Counted from the stretch's first letter, positions 1 to 12,088 are shown. The stretch is 64,000 bases of DNA from Mallotus nudiflorus (GCA_947683625.1 CANTUR010000923.1:62001-126000); one strand, 5' to 3'. A program made the numbers and translations. Notes: generated from the sequence alone by a model not told the origin.

Positions 1-1537
1 TTCTTTTACTCAATAAAACTTTGAATTATTTAGCACTTCAACCCTTCTATTATGCTATTTATCTGTATTCTAAGACCATATCACAATCATAAATTTTCTT
101 TTCATACAACCTCTTATGTTTATCTTGGTTAGAGTCCTAATTATAGTGCATATCGATGTCTTCATATCGATGCAAGATGTATTTATCTTGCTAAACATGA
201 AAAATTTATTTCTAACCAATTTCCTTTTAAAGAAATAGTCCTACAATAACTTCATTCCATAAAAGATGACTCAACTCTATGGCTTTAATTAATTGGGCAT
301 ATCCATTCTCACTCGGCCTAATCAAGTTCTGATCTCTTACCATCCTCTTCCACTACTATACCTTTTTCACCCCAATCCAACTCAACATCCTCTCCCCATC
401 CATACTTGACATCCCCATCTATTTCTCTACTAGCGGCCACCTCGCCTACCTCATTTAAACCCTTACCACAATCTGCCTCCCGCACTCTTTCTACCTTATC
501 ATCATAAAAAATTTGCCCTCTAACTGATATCTACTCAGCAATTGACCCACCATCACCACCCGAATCTGTTCCACTTGAATCCATACACACTCATCAGATG
601 GTCCTTCGCCCTTTTACCCTAACTAAACAACAAACCCACCTTGCCTCCATACACTCTTCTTCCATAAATTATCTCCACATCAAACCCAAAACATATAACC
701 AAGCCAAATACTATTCAAAATGGAGAGATGCAATGTCATAAATGATTAATGCACTTATGTCCACTAACATATGGAGTGTAGTTCCTAGACCTCCTCATTC
801 AAACATATTGGAATAAATGGAGTTTTTATAAAAAAAAAGAAGGATGATGGCACCATCGATTGCTACAAAGCTCAACCTATAGCCAAAGGATTCACATAAG
901 AGAGTGGTATTAATTATTCTAAAATGTTTAGTCCTTGTTCTTAAACTAATGACTATCCATACCATTCTTGCACTAGCCACCACTCATGCTTGGCCTATTC
1001 ACCAATTAGATGTATCTAACGCTTTTCTTCATTGTTTCTTAGACACACAGATATATATGGATTAACCACCCAACTTTGTTAATGCTAATTTTCCAAACCA
1101 TGTATGTCAGCTACACAAATCTCTCTATGGGCTTAAACAAGCCCCACGAGCATGGTTCCAATGACTCTTTAATCACTTAACTCACCTTAGTTTTCAACCT
1201 TATAAAGCAGATACCTCTTTGTTCATATGCATTACTGGTATGTCCAACTTATTTGTACTAATATATATTGATGACATCTTGGTTATAGGGACTACTCTAT
1301 TTGCCATCACTTAGTTCCTTTATGCTCTCAAAGTTGAATTTTCTATACATGACATGGGTTCCATTCATTACTTTCTCGGTATGAAAGCCAAGTTCCTCTC
1401 GCATGGCCTTCTTCTCACCCAATAGTGGTATATCTCTGATTTAATTGCTCAAATGAACATGTCCTCTTACAAGCCATGTTCCACTCCAATGGCGACTAAC
1501 CCACCTCTTACCAAAACCAGAGAATAACCATTTGACA
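1..1537 (+). pseudogene. Ty1/copia pol remnant, left part (element C1)
   Basis: This is the decayed pol of a Ty1/copia retrotransposon that enters from outside the window. The first ~240 bases still read, with frameshifts, like the region after the copia integrase core (a YLRPYHNHKFSF-type stretch, then IYLAKHEKFIS). From ~680 the reverse transcriptase domain begins (YYSKWRDAMS, IWSVVP). A readable RT active-site motif YIDDILV lies at about 1263-1290, followed by DMGSIHYFLGMKAKF. Stops and frameshifts occur throughout, so it is not functional. The copy is interrupted after 1537 by Tekay element G1 and resumes at 10323. Calling the region copia is secure; the exact lineage is not determined. 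Confidence 0.85.
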
Positions 1538-1897
1538 TGTTATAACACGATATTTTATAAAATTATTAAATTAATTTCTAAGATATACAATATTAATAAA
1601 TATTTTATTAAACTATTATATTATGGTTATTTTGTGGAATTTAATTAAATTCAAGTGTTAGTATTTATTTTACAATATTATGGTATTAATATTAAATCGA
1701 GATTTAAAAATTTAATTTATTGTTATTTATTATTTAATAATAATATTATTGTTATTATTTATGAATAGTATTAATTTAGTGTATTTAATATATTTTAATA
1801 TTATATAGTGAATTTAATTAGAAAAGTAAAATTTAAATTAAAAATATTATTTTTATATTATTTTTTCTTTTTCTCATTTTTTAATTATAAAAAAACA

Positions 1898-1905
1898 TAT
1901 AAAAA
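1898..1905 (+). promoter_or_regulatory. TATA-like box of the G1 5' LTR
   Basis: TATAAAAA sits immediately upstream of a long T/C-rich tract and the GC-rich leader, as expected for an LTR core promoter. The 3' LTR has the matching TATAAAAA near 8811. The transcription start is not known; it is inferred to lie in the pyrimidine tract just downstream. Confidence 0.5.
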
Positions 1906-2677
1906 GAAATTTTTTCCTCCTTTTCCCTCCTTTTCTTTCCTTCCCCTCTCCTTTCCTTCCTTTCTTCTTTCTTCCTCCTTACTACGTTAACGCAAAATGC
2001 AGCACCACCACGTGCACATCGCCAGCACCACCATTCGCCATCCTCCCTAACTCGCTATCGCTGCCACCTTCTCCTCCTCCTTTCCTTCTTCCTCCTGCCG
2101 CCACCATTTCCTCTCCTTCCTCTTTTTTCTCCTTCGACATCGTCACCATCCGAGGCATGCCGACGATGATTCTAGCAATGATAATGGTCGTGGTTGGTGT
2201 TGATCGAAAGCTTATTCCTTGGGCTTCATTTTCCCAAAGTTGCGCCAAGACCAAGGCCTTCAGGTTGAGGCCAATTTAATTCTTTTAGGGGAGTGCATAA
2301 CTATGAGTTATTATCATATATATATGTATATATATATATGAGCATTCATATATGTTAATAAATATGAATTTAATTATGCTTATTTCATTAAATTATATTT
2401 ATTATTGTTAATATTCATATATATGATTTTCCATAGAAATATTAAAAATATTTATTTTTGATAATATATGCTGTCATATTTTTATATTGAATTTTCATTA
2501 TTTGATTACGAAAGTAATATTTTGAAGGATAGCGGTAGAACGTGCTACCTATTGGGCTACACTAGGACCGCGTGTGCACCATTACATTAGATACTAGGGT
2601 TGATCTTATGAAATTATTGATGTGAGATTTGAATAATTAATTATTAATATTTATGGTGAGAGAGTGGTGTGATTGCG

Positions 2678-2820
2678 GAAGCTCAGTTGACCTAGTATCT
2701 CGAAGCTAATCTCATCGACAATGAGACTGTGGGAGCTCAGTTGACTTAGTGTCTCGAGGCCAATTTCGCTAACAATGAGACTGTGGGAGCTCAACTGACT
2801 TAGTGTCTTGGGGTCAGTCT
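2678..2820 (+). repeat. Three tandem GAGCTC-type units in the G1 5' LTR
   Basis: Three imperfect units of about 45-50 bp, each with a GGGAGCTCAGTTGACTTAG-like core followed by TGTCTCGAGGCCA. The same core occurs in every Tekay LTR of the window in varying copy number: three here, two in the G1 3' LTR, three in S1, one in S2 and in each G2 LTR, four in each G3 LTR. It lies downstream of the intron position, so it would be in the RNA leader. Confidence 0.8.
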
Positions 2821-2990
2821 AATATCCAAAAATTTAAAAGAGAAATATTTTGGAATTAAGTGAGCTTGTTGGCTAGTGAGGTTCAATGATCGAGGTTGTA
2901 GAATATTTTAGGGTTATGCTCTAATCCTTTACCTAAATTTTTTTTTCCATTTATTATTATATAAAAGTGGATTTTAGCATCTGTATGAAA

Positions 2991-3031
<41 letters not shown>

Positions 3032-3473
3032 CTAATGCTTGATTGTCTATGACTTTAGATTGCATGTATATATATTATAATAATTCACTCAGTGAGGTTT
3101 GACTCCCCTCAATATTTTTTTGAGGATCTTCTACTTTAGACATCTCTAGTAGAACTCTTTGCTGGACTATTTCGTCTTCGGATGATTTATGTAAATATTG
3201 AACCACCATTTTCTTATATTTTAGTAATTGCTGCAGTAGTAGTGTTATTATGGTAGTATTGTGTTGTACTAGTTAGAGATCTTGTATGAAGATATTTTTA
3301 TTATATTATGATATAATGATCTATTTTTTACTAATTAAAGTTTTAATTCTGATGTATTTTTGTATTATATTTACAGGTGTTTTTATTTTAAGGCTTGCTA
3401 CAGGTTTTGGATTTGAAAGAATTCTCGCTCTCTAGCACTGGTCATGACTCCCTGATTTGGGTCATGAAAAAGT

Positions 3474-3485
3474 TGGTATCAGAGC
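3474..3485 (+). other. Primer-binding site of G1 (initiator Met tRNA)
   Basis: TGGTATCAGAGC, the standard plant site complementary to the 3' end of initiator methionine tRNA, starts 4 bases after the 5' LTR. It fixes the LTR boundary and the element's orientation. Confidence 0.93.
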
Positions 3486-3674
3486 CTAGATTTATAGTGT
3501 TGTGGACCTAGGTTATTAGAATTGTGTTCTCTTTGAAACTACTATAGTAAATAAAGTACCATGTCTTCAATAAGTTTTCCTTGATTTAGTTTTTTGAGCA
3601 ATTGTTAGGATGTTTGTTCTTCATTTGTTTATTGTCTCTTTTGTTTGAATTTTTTTGGTTTTTGTCTTTTCAGA

Positions 3675-4830
3675 ATGAGGAGACAAGCGCGTGTCATTAC
3701 ACTAATTATAGAGGTTGAGGATGATGAGTCCTTTCAGGGTGAGGTTCTATCCCCAGAGTCTCCAGTCAAGTGTAGAGGTAGAGGTAGAGGTAGACCTCGA
3801 CGAGTGATATGTCACTGTATGCAGAGAGAGCTATCGGATGAGGAACCTATAGAGCAAGAGTATAAGGAAGCTGCTATACCTCCATCCATACCGCATATGC
3901 AGCTTAATTATCAGCAGGGCATGTCTGACCCTGAGGCAGTGTTGTTTTATACTAGAGTTGATAGGATATCATTCGATAGGACTACAGATCCTCTAGATTT
4001 TCTACATGTCATTAAGACAAGGGCTTAGATTGGTCACATTGAGTATTAGAGGATTATGATTGTCGAGCTGTTTGTTGAGGGGCTAGCCCTGGATTAGTTT
4101 GTTCAGGTCATCTAGTTGCACATGACGACACTCACCTGGGGTCAATTTTAAGAGAGATTCATGAGGCGTTTCTACCCAGAGCCTATGGGATGAGCTACGA
4201 ATTCCAACTAATGGGTATTACTAGAGGTGACAGGTCAGTAGAGGAGTACACCAGAGAGTTCCTCAGACTGGGTCAGTATGTAAAGAACTTGATGAGAGAT
4301 CAGTACTTTGTAGTCACTATGTACATCACTATATTGGGTTCTACATTTACTGGGATGCCTACTACAGGCTTGACTATTGAGTCTGTGATAGAGTTAGCCA
4401 AGGAGATAGAGCTCAGATTGGTCAGACAAGGAGTAATGCCTGATATTATTAGTTGGGAGGCATCCAGGCAGGAGGATCTCAAAGCACCCAGTACATCACC
4501 TTTTAGATTGGCTTTAGCAGTTGACAAAGAGGATTTTATTAGTAGGGTTAGAGACCTCAGCAAAGAGTCCATAGGAGTAGTAAACATAGCCATAGTGGAC
4601 TAAACAGACTTATTAGATTTAGTTCAAGTGCTACTAGCAGTAGCAGCGGTTAGAGTTCTAGTTATGGTAGCACAAGATCAATAGCTAGTGCTTGGTAGAT
4701 GTGTGGGAGAGTCCATCAAGGATTGTGTTACATGGCTCCTAGAGCATGTTTTAGATACGAACAGATGGGGCATTTTGCCAGAGCGTGTCCTTATTCTAAC
4801 TATCAACAACAGTTTTCACAATAGTCTATT
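3675..4830 (+). pseudogene. G1 gag, degenerate
   Basis: Codes for the capsid/nucleocapsid protein of a Tekay element. The start ATGAGGAGACAAGCG is chosen because G2 has the matching ATGAGGAGG at 43084. An arginine/glycine-rich N-terminus (RGRGRGRPRR) is followed by the gag core (about 4190-4440: SVEEYTREFLRLGQY, VIELAKEIELRLVRQG). The nucleocapsid zinc region lies near 4700-4800: CGRVHQGLCY, then CFRYEQMGHFARACP, where the second cysteine of the CCHC box is Tyr. In-frame stops near 4026 and 4050-4170, plus a frameshift near 4188, break it. Many stops are TAG where relatives read CAG or TGG. Confidence 0.85.
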
Positions 4831-5049
4831 ACTAGTTCAGCTCTAGCTCTTTATTAGTTGCCTTTAGCTCAATATCCAAGTACATCATAACTTATAGCCC
4901 AGTAGGGGCATGGTAGAGATAGTGCTAGGGGTTTTGGTCAGGCTTCCACTAGCCAGCAGGGAGGCTAAGGTTAGGCCAGAGTTTTTACCCTCTCCTAGCA
5001 GGATGCTCAAGTATCCAATGTCGTTGTTGCATGTATACTTCTAGTTTGT

Positions 5050-6860
5050 TACTTGGATGCTAGAGTTTTGATTGATTTGGGTGCCAGACATTCTTTCGTG
5101 TCCCTTATTTTTACTTCAAAGTTGTGTTGGCAAGCTTTGAGGATGACATTTCCTTTATCTATTGTCATTCCTCTAAGTGATTTGTTAGACACCAACGTGG
5201 TTCTTTCTGGATGTTTGGTGTTAGTGGGAGGTAGATAATTATCAGTGGAATTGGTGTTGTTGGATGTGATCCTTGGTATAAATTGGTTATCTCAACACTA
5301 TTTCATTGTTGATTATTAGAGTAAAGAGGTGATTTTCAGAATTTCGGATGAAGAAGAGTTTAAGTTTATGGGTGATAAGAGTTTTACACCTCAGAATCTT
5401 ATCTTTATAATCACGGCTAGGAAGATGCTGAGAAAAGGTTGTCAGGGATACTTGGCACTAGTCAGGGATACTTCAGTAGAGAAGATGTCTCTCATAGATG
5501 TTTTAGTAGCTTGTGAGTTTTCTAATGTCTTTCTTGATGAATTGATAGGTTTAACACCTCACAGAGAAATTGAATTTTGTATAGATGTGGCCCTAGGAAG
5601 AACTCCTATTTTGATGTCGCCTTACAGAATGGCCCCTATAGAGTTGAAGGAATTAAAGGAGCAGTTACAAGATTTGCTAGATAAGGGTTTCATTAGACCC
5701 AGTATTTCTCCTTAGGGTGCACCAGTCTTATTTGTGAAGAAGAAGGATGGTACATTGAGACTATGCATTGATTACAGAGAGTTGAATAAGGTGAAAATGA
5801 AGAATAAGTATCCTTTTTCGAGTATAGATTATTTGTTTGATCAACTTCAGGGTGCACAATTCTTTTCCAAGATTGACTTGAGGTTGGTTTATCATCAGTT
5901 GTGGATCAGTGAAGTTGATATTCCTAAAATGACATTCCGCACTTGATATAGTCACTAGGAGTTTCTGGTGATGTCCTTTGGGTTAACTAATGCACCACCT
6001 GCTTTCATGGATTTGATGAACAGGGTTTTCATACCATTTATAGATCAGTTTCTAGTGGTTTTCATTAATGATGTACTGGTGTATTTGAAGAGTATGAAGG
6101 AGCACGTATATCACTTAAGGACAGTATTACAGACAATGAGAGAACATAAGCTTTATGCTAAATTCTCGAAGTATGATTTTTAGATGGAGAGTGTTACATT
6201 CTTTGCACACATGGTGTCTAAAGATGGTATTCAGGTTGATCCACAAAAGATTAAAGCAGTGTCTGAATGGCCTAGACTGACATTAGTCATTGAGATTTAA
6301 AGTTTCCTGGGTTTGGCTAGGTACTATAGGAGATTTATACAGGATTTCTCGAGAATTGTAGCACCTATAACTTACCTAACTCAAAAGAATGTGAAGTTCA
6401 TGTAGTCAGATGCTTGTGAGAACAATTTTCAGTTACTGAAGGAGAAGTTAACCACAGCTCTAATTCTGACTTTACTTAATGGAGAAGACAAGTTTACTAT
6501 GTATTGTGATGCCTCCAGAGTCGGCCTAGGTTATATGTTGATGCAGAATGGTAGGGTGATAGCTTATGCTTTAAGGTAGTTGAAGAAGCATGAACAAAAT
6601 TATCCTACTCATGACTTAGAGATAGCAGCAGTGATCTTTGCTCTCAAGATTTGGAGACATTATTTGTATGGAGTGACTTGTGAGATTTCACATATCACAA
6701 GAGTTTGAAGTACATTTTTCAGCAGAGAGATATGAACTTGAGGTAAAGGAGATGGTTAGAATTGTTGAAGTATTATGATTGTGATATTTTATACCATCCA
6801 AGCAAGGCTAATATGGTAGCAGATGCTTTGAGTAGGAAGTCCTTAGGTAGTCTTGCTCAC
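5050..6860 (+). pseudogene. G1 pol: protease, reverse transcriptase, RNase H (degenerate)
   Basis: The aspartic protease region is at about 5053-5330 (VLIDLGARHSFVS, where family members have D-S/T-G-A). The reverse transcriptase runs from about 5590 (RMAPIELKELKEQL, KKKDGTLRLCIDYRELNKV, FSKIDLR, MSFGLTNAP). The active-site motif reads VFINDVLVYLK near 6058-6090, so the first Asp of the usual xDD is Asn. RNase H follows (about 6480-6720: FTMYCDASRVGLGYML, YALR, THDLEIAAVIFALKIWRHYLYG). In-frame TAG/TGA codons occur near 5713, 5944, 5955, 6181, 6298 and later. This copy cannot make an active polymerase. Confidence 0.9.
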
Positions 6861-6989
6861 ATTAGTATGGAGAGGAGACAATTGATCTAAGAGTTATATG
6901 AATTAGTGGATCAAGGTTTTATGATGAAGATTAGCTAATCAAGAGGATTGCTAGCTCAGTTAAGAGTCAGATAAGTATTGAGAGATAGG

Positions 6990-8398
6990 ATTAAGGCAGC
7001 TTAGAGCCGACATCCTATTCTAGTAGAGCTTGAGGAGAATGTTAGTGAAGGGAAGTTCACTAATTTTACACTGGATGATAAATGTGTTTTATGGACAGGT
7101 GGTAAATTATGCATTCCTTATATGGATAATTTGAGAGAAGAGATCCTAGAAGAAGCGCATTCTATAACTTACAGTGTACATCTATATGTTACTAAGATGT
7201 ACCATAACATCAAAGATTTGTATTGGTAAGATGGATTGAAGAAGGATGTAGTTGATTATGTCTCTAAGTGCTTGACTTGTCAATAGGTGAAAGCTGAGCA
7301 TAAGAAGCCCTCTGGGAAGCTTTATCCTCTTCCTATTCTTAAGTGGAAATGGGAGAGAATTATTATGGATTTTGTGACTAGGTTACCTTGTTTAAAGGAT
7401 GGATATGATTCCATCTGGGTGATTGTGGACAAGTTAACCAAATCAACTCACTTTTTACAAGTTAAAGTTGCTTATTTTGTAGCTACGTTGGCTAAGTTGT
7501 ATGTTAAACATATTGTGTGCCTGCATGGAGTGCTTGTTTCCATTGTATCTAATAGAGGTTCAGTGTTTACCTCTCAATTTTAGTAGAAGTTGCAGGAAGT
7601 AATGGGCACCAAGCTTGATTTCAGTATTACTTTTCACCATCAAATAGCTGGTCAATATGAGAGGACAATCCAGACACTTAAGGATATGTTGAGAATATGT
7701 GTAATGGATATTGGTGGTAGTTGGGATGATCATCTAGCACTCATAGAGTTTTCTTATAATAACAGCTATCATAGCAGTATTAAAATGGTACCATGTGAAG
7801 CTCTGTATGGAATGAAGTGTAAATCTCCTTTGTGTTGGGATAAGGTTAAAAAGAAAACATTGACTGAACCTGAGATCATCTAGGATGTAGTTGAGAAGGT
7901 TGCTTTGATTAGAAGAAAATTGGAAACCGCAGCTAGCAGACATAAGAGCTTTACGGATTCAAAGCGTAAGGATGTGGAGTTTTAGGTTGAAGATTATGTG
8001 TTTCTAAAAGTGTCACTGATGAAGGGTGTGATGAAATTTGACAAGAAAGGGAAGTTAGCATTGAGATATATTGGATTGTTCAGGATTTTGGAGAGAGTGG
8101 GCATAGTTGCATATCGGTTGGCTTTGCCTTCGAATTTGTCTCAAGTGCATCTAGTGTTCTATGTCTCAATGTTGAGGAAGTACATTTTAGACCCTTCGTA
8201 CGTGTTACAGCCCTAGAGTATGGAAGTGAATGAAGACTTGACGTATGAGAAAGAGCCAGTTATGATTATGGATTATCAAGTTTGTTAGTTACATTCGAAG
8301 TGATGGTCAAGGTGTTTTGGGGGAGCAATAACGTGTAGGAACACATGTGGGAGACCGAGGCTGAGATGTTGGTGGCTTACTCTTATCTTTTGCCTTGA
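6990..8398 (+). pseudogene. G1 pol: integrase and chromodomain (degenerate)
   Basis: The zinc-binding part of integrase is near 7180-7290 (KMYHNIKDLYW, CLTCQ). The catalytic core spans about 7287-7890: MDFVTRLP, IWVIVDKLTKSTHF with the first Asp kept; SIVSNRGSVFTSQF, where the second catalytic Asp is Asn; and YERTIQTLKDMLR with the Glu kept. The C-terminal part (RYIGLFRILERVGIVAYRLA, HLVFYVSMLRKY) leads into a chromodomain remnant ending near 8398. Stops interrupt at about 7228, 7285, 7581, 7881 and 7982. The chromodomain supports chromovirus (Tekay) membership; in the family it targets insertion to chromatin. Confidence 0.9.
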
Positions 8399-8450
8399 TG
8401 AAATTTTGTTGCCCATTCTTTTTATTTGAAATTTGAGGATGAATTTTTAT

Positions 8451-8463
8451 AAGAGGGGAAGAT
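8451..8463 (+). other. Polypurine tract of G1
   Basis: AAGAGGGGAAGAT directly precedes the 3' LTR start TGTTATAACC. This is the expected plus-strand primer position and fixes the LTR start at 8464. Confidence 0.85.
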
Positions 8464-10322
8464 TGTTATAACCTGATATTTTATAAAATTATTAAATTAA
8501 TTTCTGAGATATACAGTATTAATAAATATTTCATTAAACTATTAAATTACTGTTATTTTGTGGAATTTAATTAAATTCAAGTGTTAGTATTTATTTTTAT
8601 TAGTATTAAATCAAGATTTAAAATTTAATTTATTGTTATATATTATTTAATAATATTATTATTGTTATTATTTATGAATAGTGTTAATTTAGTGTATTTA
8701 ATATATTTTAATATTATGTGGTGAATTTAATTAGAAAAGTAAAATTTAAATTAAAAATATTATTTTTATATTATTTTATCTTTTTCTCTTTTTTTAATTA
8801 TAAAAAAATATATAAAAAGAATTTTGCTTTCCCTCCTTTCTCCTTCCCCTCTCCTTTTCTTCCTTTCTTCTTTCTTTCTTTCTTTCTTCCTCCTTATTGT
8901 GTTAACGCAGAATGCAACGCCACCACCTGCACACCATTAGCACTGTTGTTCGTCGCCCTCCCCAGCTTACCATCGCCGTAACCTTCTCCTCCTCCCTTCC
9001 TTTTTCCTCTCGCCTCCACTATTTCCTTTCCTTCCTTTTTCTTCTCCTTCGAAACCGTCACCATCTAAGGAACGCCGACGACGATTCCGGTAGTGAGAGT
9101 GGTCGTGGTTGGTGTCGATCGGAAGCTTGTTCTTTAGGTTTCGTTTCTCCTAAGTTGCACCAAGACCGACACTTACAGGTCTAGGCCAGTCTAGTTCTTT
9201 TAAAAGAGCACATAACTGTTAGTTATTATCATATATATATATATATTAAATGTAGATTAATATTATGAGCTTTCATATATGTTAATAAATATGAATTTAG
9301 TTATGCTTATTTCATTAAATCATAATTATTATTGTTAATATTCATATATATGATTTTTCATAGAAATATTAAAAATATTTACTTTTGATAATATATGCTA
9401 TTATATTTTTATATTGAATTTTCATTATTTGATTACGAAAGTAATATTTTGAAGGATAACAGTAGAATGTGCTACTTAGTGGGCTACATTAGAACTGCGT
9501 ATGCCCCAGTACATTATATACTAGGGTTGATCCTATGGAATTATTAATGTGAGATTTGAATAATTGATTATTGAGATTTATGGTGAAAGAGTGGTGTGAT
9601 TGCGAAAAGCTCGGTTGACCTAGTGTCTTGGGGTTAATCACGCCGACAATGAGACTGCAGGAGCTCGGTTGACTTAGTGTCTTGAGGCCAGTCTACTATC
9701 CAAAAATTGAGAAGAGAAATATTTTGAAATTAAGTGAGCCTATTGGCTAGTGAGGTTCAGAGATTGAGGTTGCAGAATATTTTAGGGTTTTGCTCTGATT
9801 CTTCACCTAATTTTTTTATATTTATTATTATTATATAAAAGTGGATTTTAGCATCTGAATGAAATGTATGTATATTTATTATTGTACTGATGCTTGATTA
9901 TATATGACTTTAGGTTACATGTATATATATTATAATAATTCACTCAGTGAGGTCTGACTCCCCTCAATAATTTTTTTAGGATCTTCTACTTCAAACCTCT
10001 CTAGTTGAACTCTTTCCTAAACTCTTTTCTCTCCAGCTAATTTATGTAAATACTGAAGCGCCATTTTCTTGTATTTTAGTAATCGCTACAATAGTAGTGT
10101 TATTGTGGTAGTATTGTATTGTATTGTATTAGTTAGAGATCTTGTATTGGAATCTTGTATGAAGATATTTTTATTATGTTATGATATAAGGATCTATTTT
10201 ATATTAATTAAAGTTTTAATTCTAATGTATTTTTGTATTATATTTGCATGTGTTTTTATTTTAAAGCTTGCTACGGGATTCGGATTCGAAAGAATTTTCG
10301 TTCCTTAGCATTGATCATGACA
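8464..10322 (+). repeat. G1 3' LTR, intron-less form
   Basis: Matches the 5' LTR throughout, with numerous substitutions and small indels. The leader-TTGCACC junction is again direct, at 9154/9155, with no intron-like sequence. It holds two GAGCTC-type units (about 9597-9690) instead of three. The last ~20 bases of the usual terminus are missing: GATCATGACA is followed at once by copia sequence, as if a deletion ran between two copies of TCATGAC. Confidence 0.9.
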
Positions 10323-11015
10323 TTACAATAGTGCATTGTATCGGCAAATCATTGGTAGCCTCTAATATGTGACTCTCATAAGCCCCGACATTGCCTTCTT
10401 GGTAAATAAAATGTGCCAATACATGCACTCACCCATTACTAAAAATTGGACAGCTATCAAAAGATTGTTGTGCTATCTTTATCACACTATATCGCATGGT
10501 TTATTCTTTGCAACATAATCCTCTCTTGTCCTTCAATGTTTCTCTGACAGTGATTGGAGATGCTGCCCAAATGACCATTAGTCCACAAATGGCTATGTTG
10601 TGTATCTTGGAAATAATTTGGTTTCTTGGCAAGCCAAGAAACAACCTACCATAGCTCATTCCTCCACCGAAAGTGAATATAAAGCTTAACTAATTACATG
10701 GCTGAACTAATGTGGATTCGATCTTTGCTTACCGAACTTGGCTATCTTGACAACACATTGGCTACACTATGGTGCGACAACATAGGGGCCATATATCTCA
10801 GTGCTATATGGTGTTTCATTCCTAGATGAAACATGTGGAACTTGATTACCATTTTGTGCGATAACATGTTTGCCTTGGTATTGTTCAATTCAAATTCATC
10901 TCCAGTGCTGATTAGATTGCTAATGTTTTAACCAAGCCACTAGGTCATCTTTTATTAGACAAGCACCGAGACAAGCTTTAGCTCTTGCCTTGCCTGCCAT
11001 AAGCTTGAGGGGGGC
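10323..11015 (+). pseudogene. Ty1/copia RT end and RNase H, right part of C1
   Basis: Continuation of the copia pol interrupted at 1537. It covers the end of RT and the RNase H domain: RPDIAF-like sequence near 10390, then FSDSDWRCC near 10530, GYVVYLGNNLVSWQAKKQ near 10590-10640 and a TIAHSSTESEYKA motif near 10650-10690. The C-terminus reads ...TKPLG-like in broken frames. A polypurine tract (CTTGAGGGGGGC, 11004-11015) precedes the 3' LTR. Stops and frameshifts make it non-functional. Confidence 0.88.
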
Positions 11016-11197
11016 TGTTAAGTGACAAACATGTTGCTCCTCTTAGTCTTGTCTTTGTTTCATATATCTGTTAATAAATTTTGTATATATAAGGTAGTTT
11101 CTTTGTTTTATCTTTCCGTATGTAATTATAAATACTGCTGTACCATTCATTCAATAATACACAAAAAACATTTCCTTATCCATTCATTACACCAACA
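11016..11197 (+). repeat. C1 3' LTR (182 bp, Ty1/copia)
   Basis: Begins TGTTAAGTGACA right after the polypurine tract and ends CACCAACA. It contains a TATATAAGG promoter-like box near 11087. The short length is typical of many copia LTRs. Directly after it the minus-strand receptor-kinase sequence starts, so C1 inserted into that gene. The 5' LTR and the partner target duplication lie outside the window. Confidence 0.85.
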
Positions 11198-12088
11198 ACT
11201 GCAGTTGATACATGAGTTGCATCTTTTAAGGGAAGGATTTGACACAATCTAAAGTCTATAACTTTTTCTTGAAATTTGTCATTCAATAATATATTAACAG
11301 TCTTGACATCCCTGTGGATGATTGGTGGCTTGAAACCATCTTGTAGATATTCCAGTGTTGCAAATTTCAACATGTAGATTATATATGATTAGTTAAAAGA
11401 AACAAGTCTTTAAGAATATTAAGATTGATCATATTGTCTCTATAGCCTGACCTTGTGCTGCATCAATTTCTATATGAAGCCTTTGTTCCCAAGTCAATAA
11501 TGCTGCACTCTTATTTGCTTCAATTGCGTAATTGAATTATTCAGTATTGCCAACGAATACATTAATGTTAAACCTTTAATTTCATTTTACCTACTAAATG
11601 CTCTTGCAAGTTACCATTAGCCATGTATTCATAGATAAACCCCATGTGTAGACTGTCCTCGTAGTATCCAATCAGAGGAGCCAACTTTCTATGGTGAACT
11701 CTTATCAGAAGTTGTGCCTGTAAGTTCATTTCATACAATGGCATTTTGTTAACAGATAGATGCTTGAGAATTTTGGAAAATTCAAAATTGAAAACTTGCC
11801 TTAGTCTTGAATTCCTTGGACCCTTGAGCTGAAGATGGTGACAACATTTTGACAACAACCTGTGTTCCATCTTTCAATTGGCCACTAAAGACTATTCCAA
11901 GTCCTCCCTTTCCAAGGACCTTCTGGAAGTCATTTGTAATTACTCTAAGCTCAGAATATGTGAATTGTCTACTTCTTGGCTCCAATATTCCATCGTTCCT
12001 AGTTTTGAAAATTAATCCTTGCCTCAAAAGTATAGGAAAACAAAACAAGTTTAGTAGCAGAAGAATCATTGCACTTTAGCTTATTTAG
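11198..12088 (-). pseudogene. Receptor-like kinase pseudogene, kinase-domain exons
   Basis: Downstream half of the gene whose ectodomain lies at 16858-19665. Exons on the minus strand, 5' to 3': ~12017-11800 (RQFTYSELRVITNDF, glycine-loop LGKGGLGIVFSG, VVVKML with the ATP-binding Lys); 11717-11591 (LLIRVHHRKLAPLIGY, EYMANGNLQEHL); ~11518-11452 (LLTWEQRLHIEIDAAQ); and from ~11355 (LEYLQDG, HRDVKTVNILL). The DFG motif reads DFR. The intron after 11800 has a GC donor in good context (AAG|GCAAGT). The acceptor before LEYLQDG reads AAC instead of AG. The sequence stops at ATHVSTAVVG, where C1 inserted; the activation-loop end and C-lobe are outside the window. Confidence 0.88.

Larger units (their letters stand above)
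1538..3469 (+). repeat. G1 5' LTR, intron-less form (about 1.93 kb)
   Basis: Starts TGTTATAAC and runs to the TCATGA-type terminus 4 bases before the primer-binding site. It holds an AT-rich U3, a TATA-like box near 1898, a pyrimidine-rich and GC-rich leader (about 1910-2239), the conserved TTGCGCC block, a degenerate CCTATTGGG hairpin near 2547, three GAGCTC-type repeats, a (TA)n run near 2995-3028, the TCACTCAGTGA palindrome and the conserved GATTTGAAAGAATTC end. At 2239/2240 the leader end (CCCAAAG) is joined directly to TTGCGCC, whereas other LTRs of this family have about 1.1 kb of intron-like sequence at this point. Confidence 0.9.
1538..10322 (+). mobile_element. Full-length Ty3/gypsy Tekay-type retrotransposon G1
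   Basis: A complete but inactive LTR retrotransposon: 5' LTR, primer-binding site, gag, pol in the order protease-RT-RNase H-integrase-chromodomain, polypurine tract and 3' LTR. The domain order and the C-terminal chromodomain place it in the Tekay/Del chromovirus group. It sits inside copia element C1, whose RT/RNase H reading continues on the other side. TGACA flanks the 5' end at 1533-1537, and TGACA occurs at 10318-10322, but there it coincides with the usual LTR terminus. The target duplication is therefore plausible but ambiguous. The LTR pair is visibly diverged and pol carries many in-frame stops, so this is an old copy. Confidence 0.92.

Noticed and set aside
1982..2254. Minus-strand 90-codon frame in the G1 LTR
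   Set aside because: It is the antisense of the GC-rich leader with low-complexity Gly/Glu/Lys content; there is no homologue in the 3' LTR frame.
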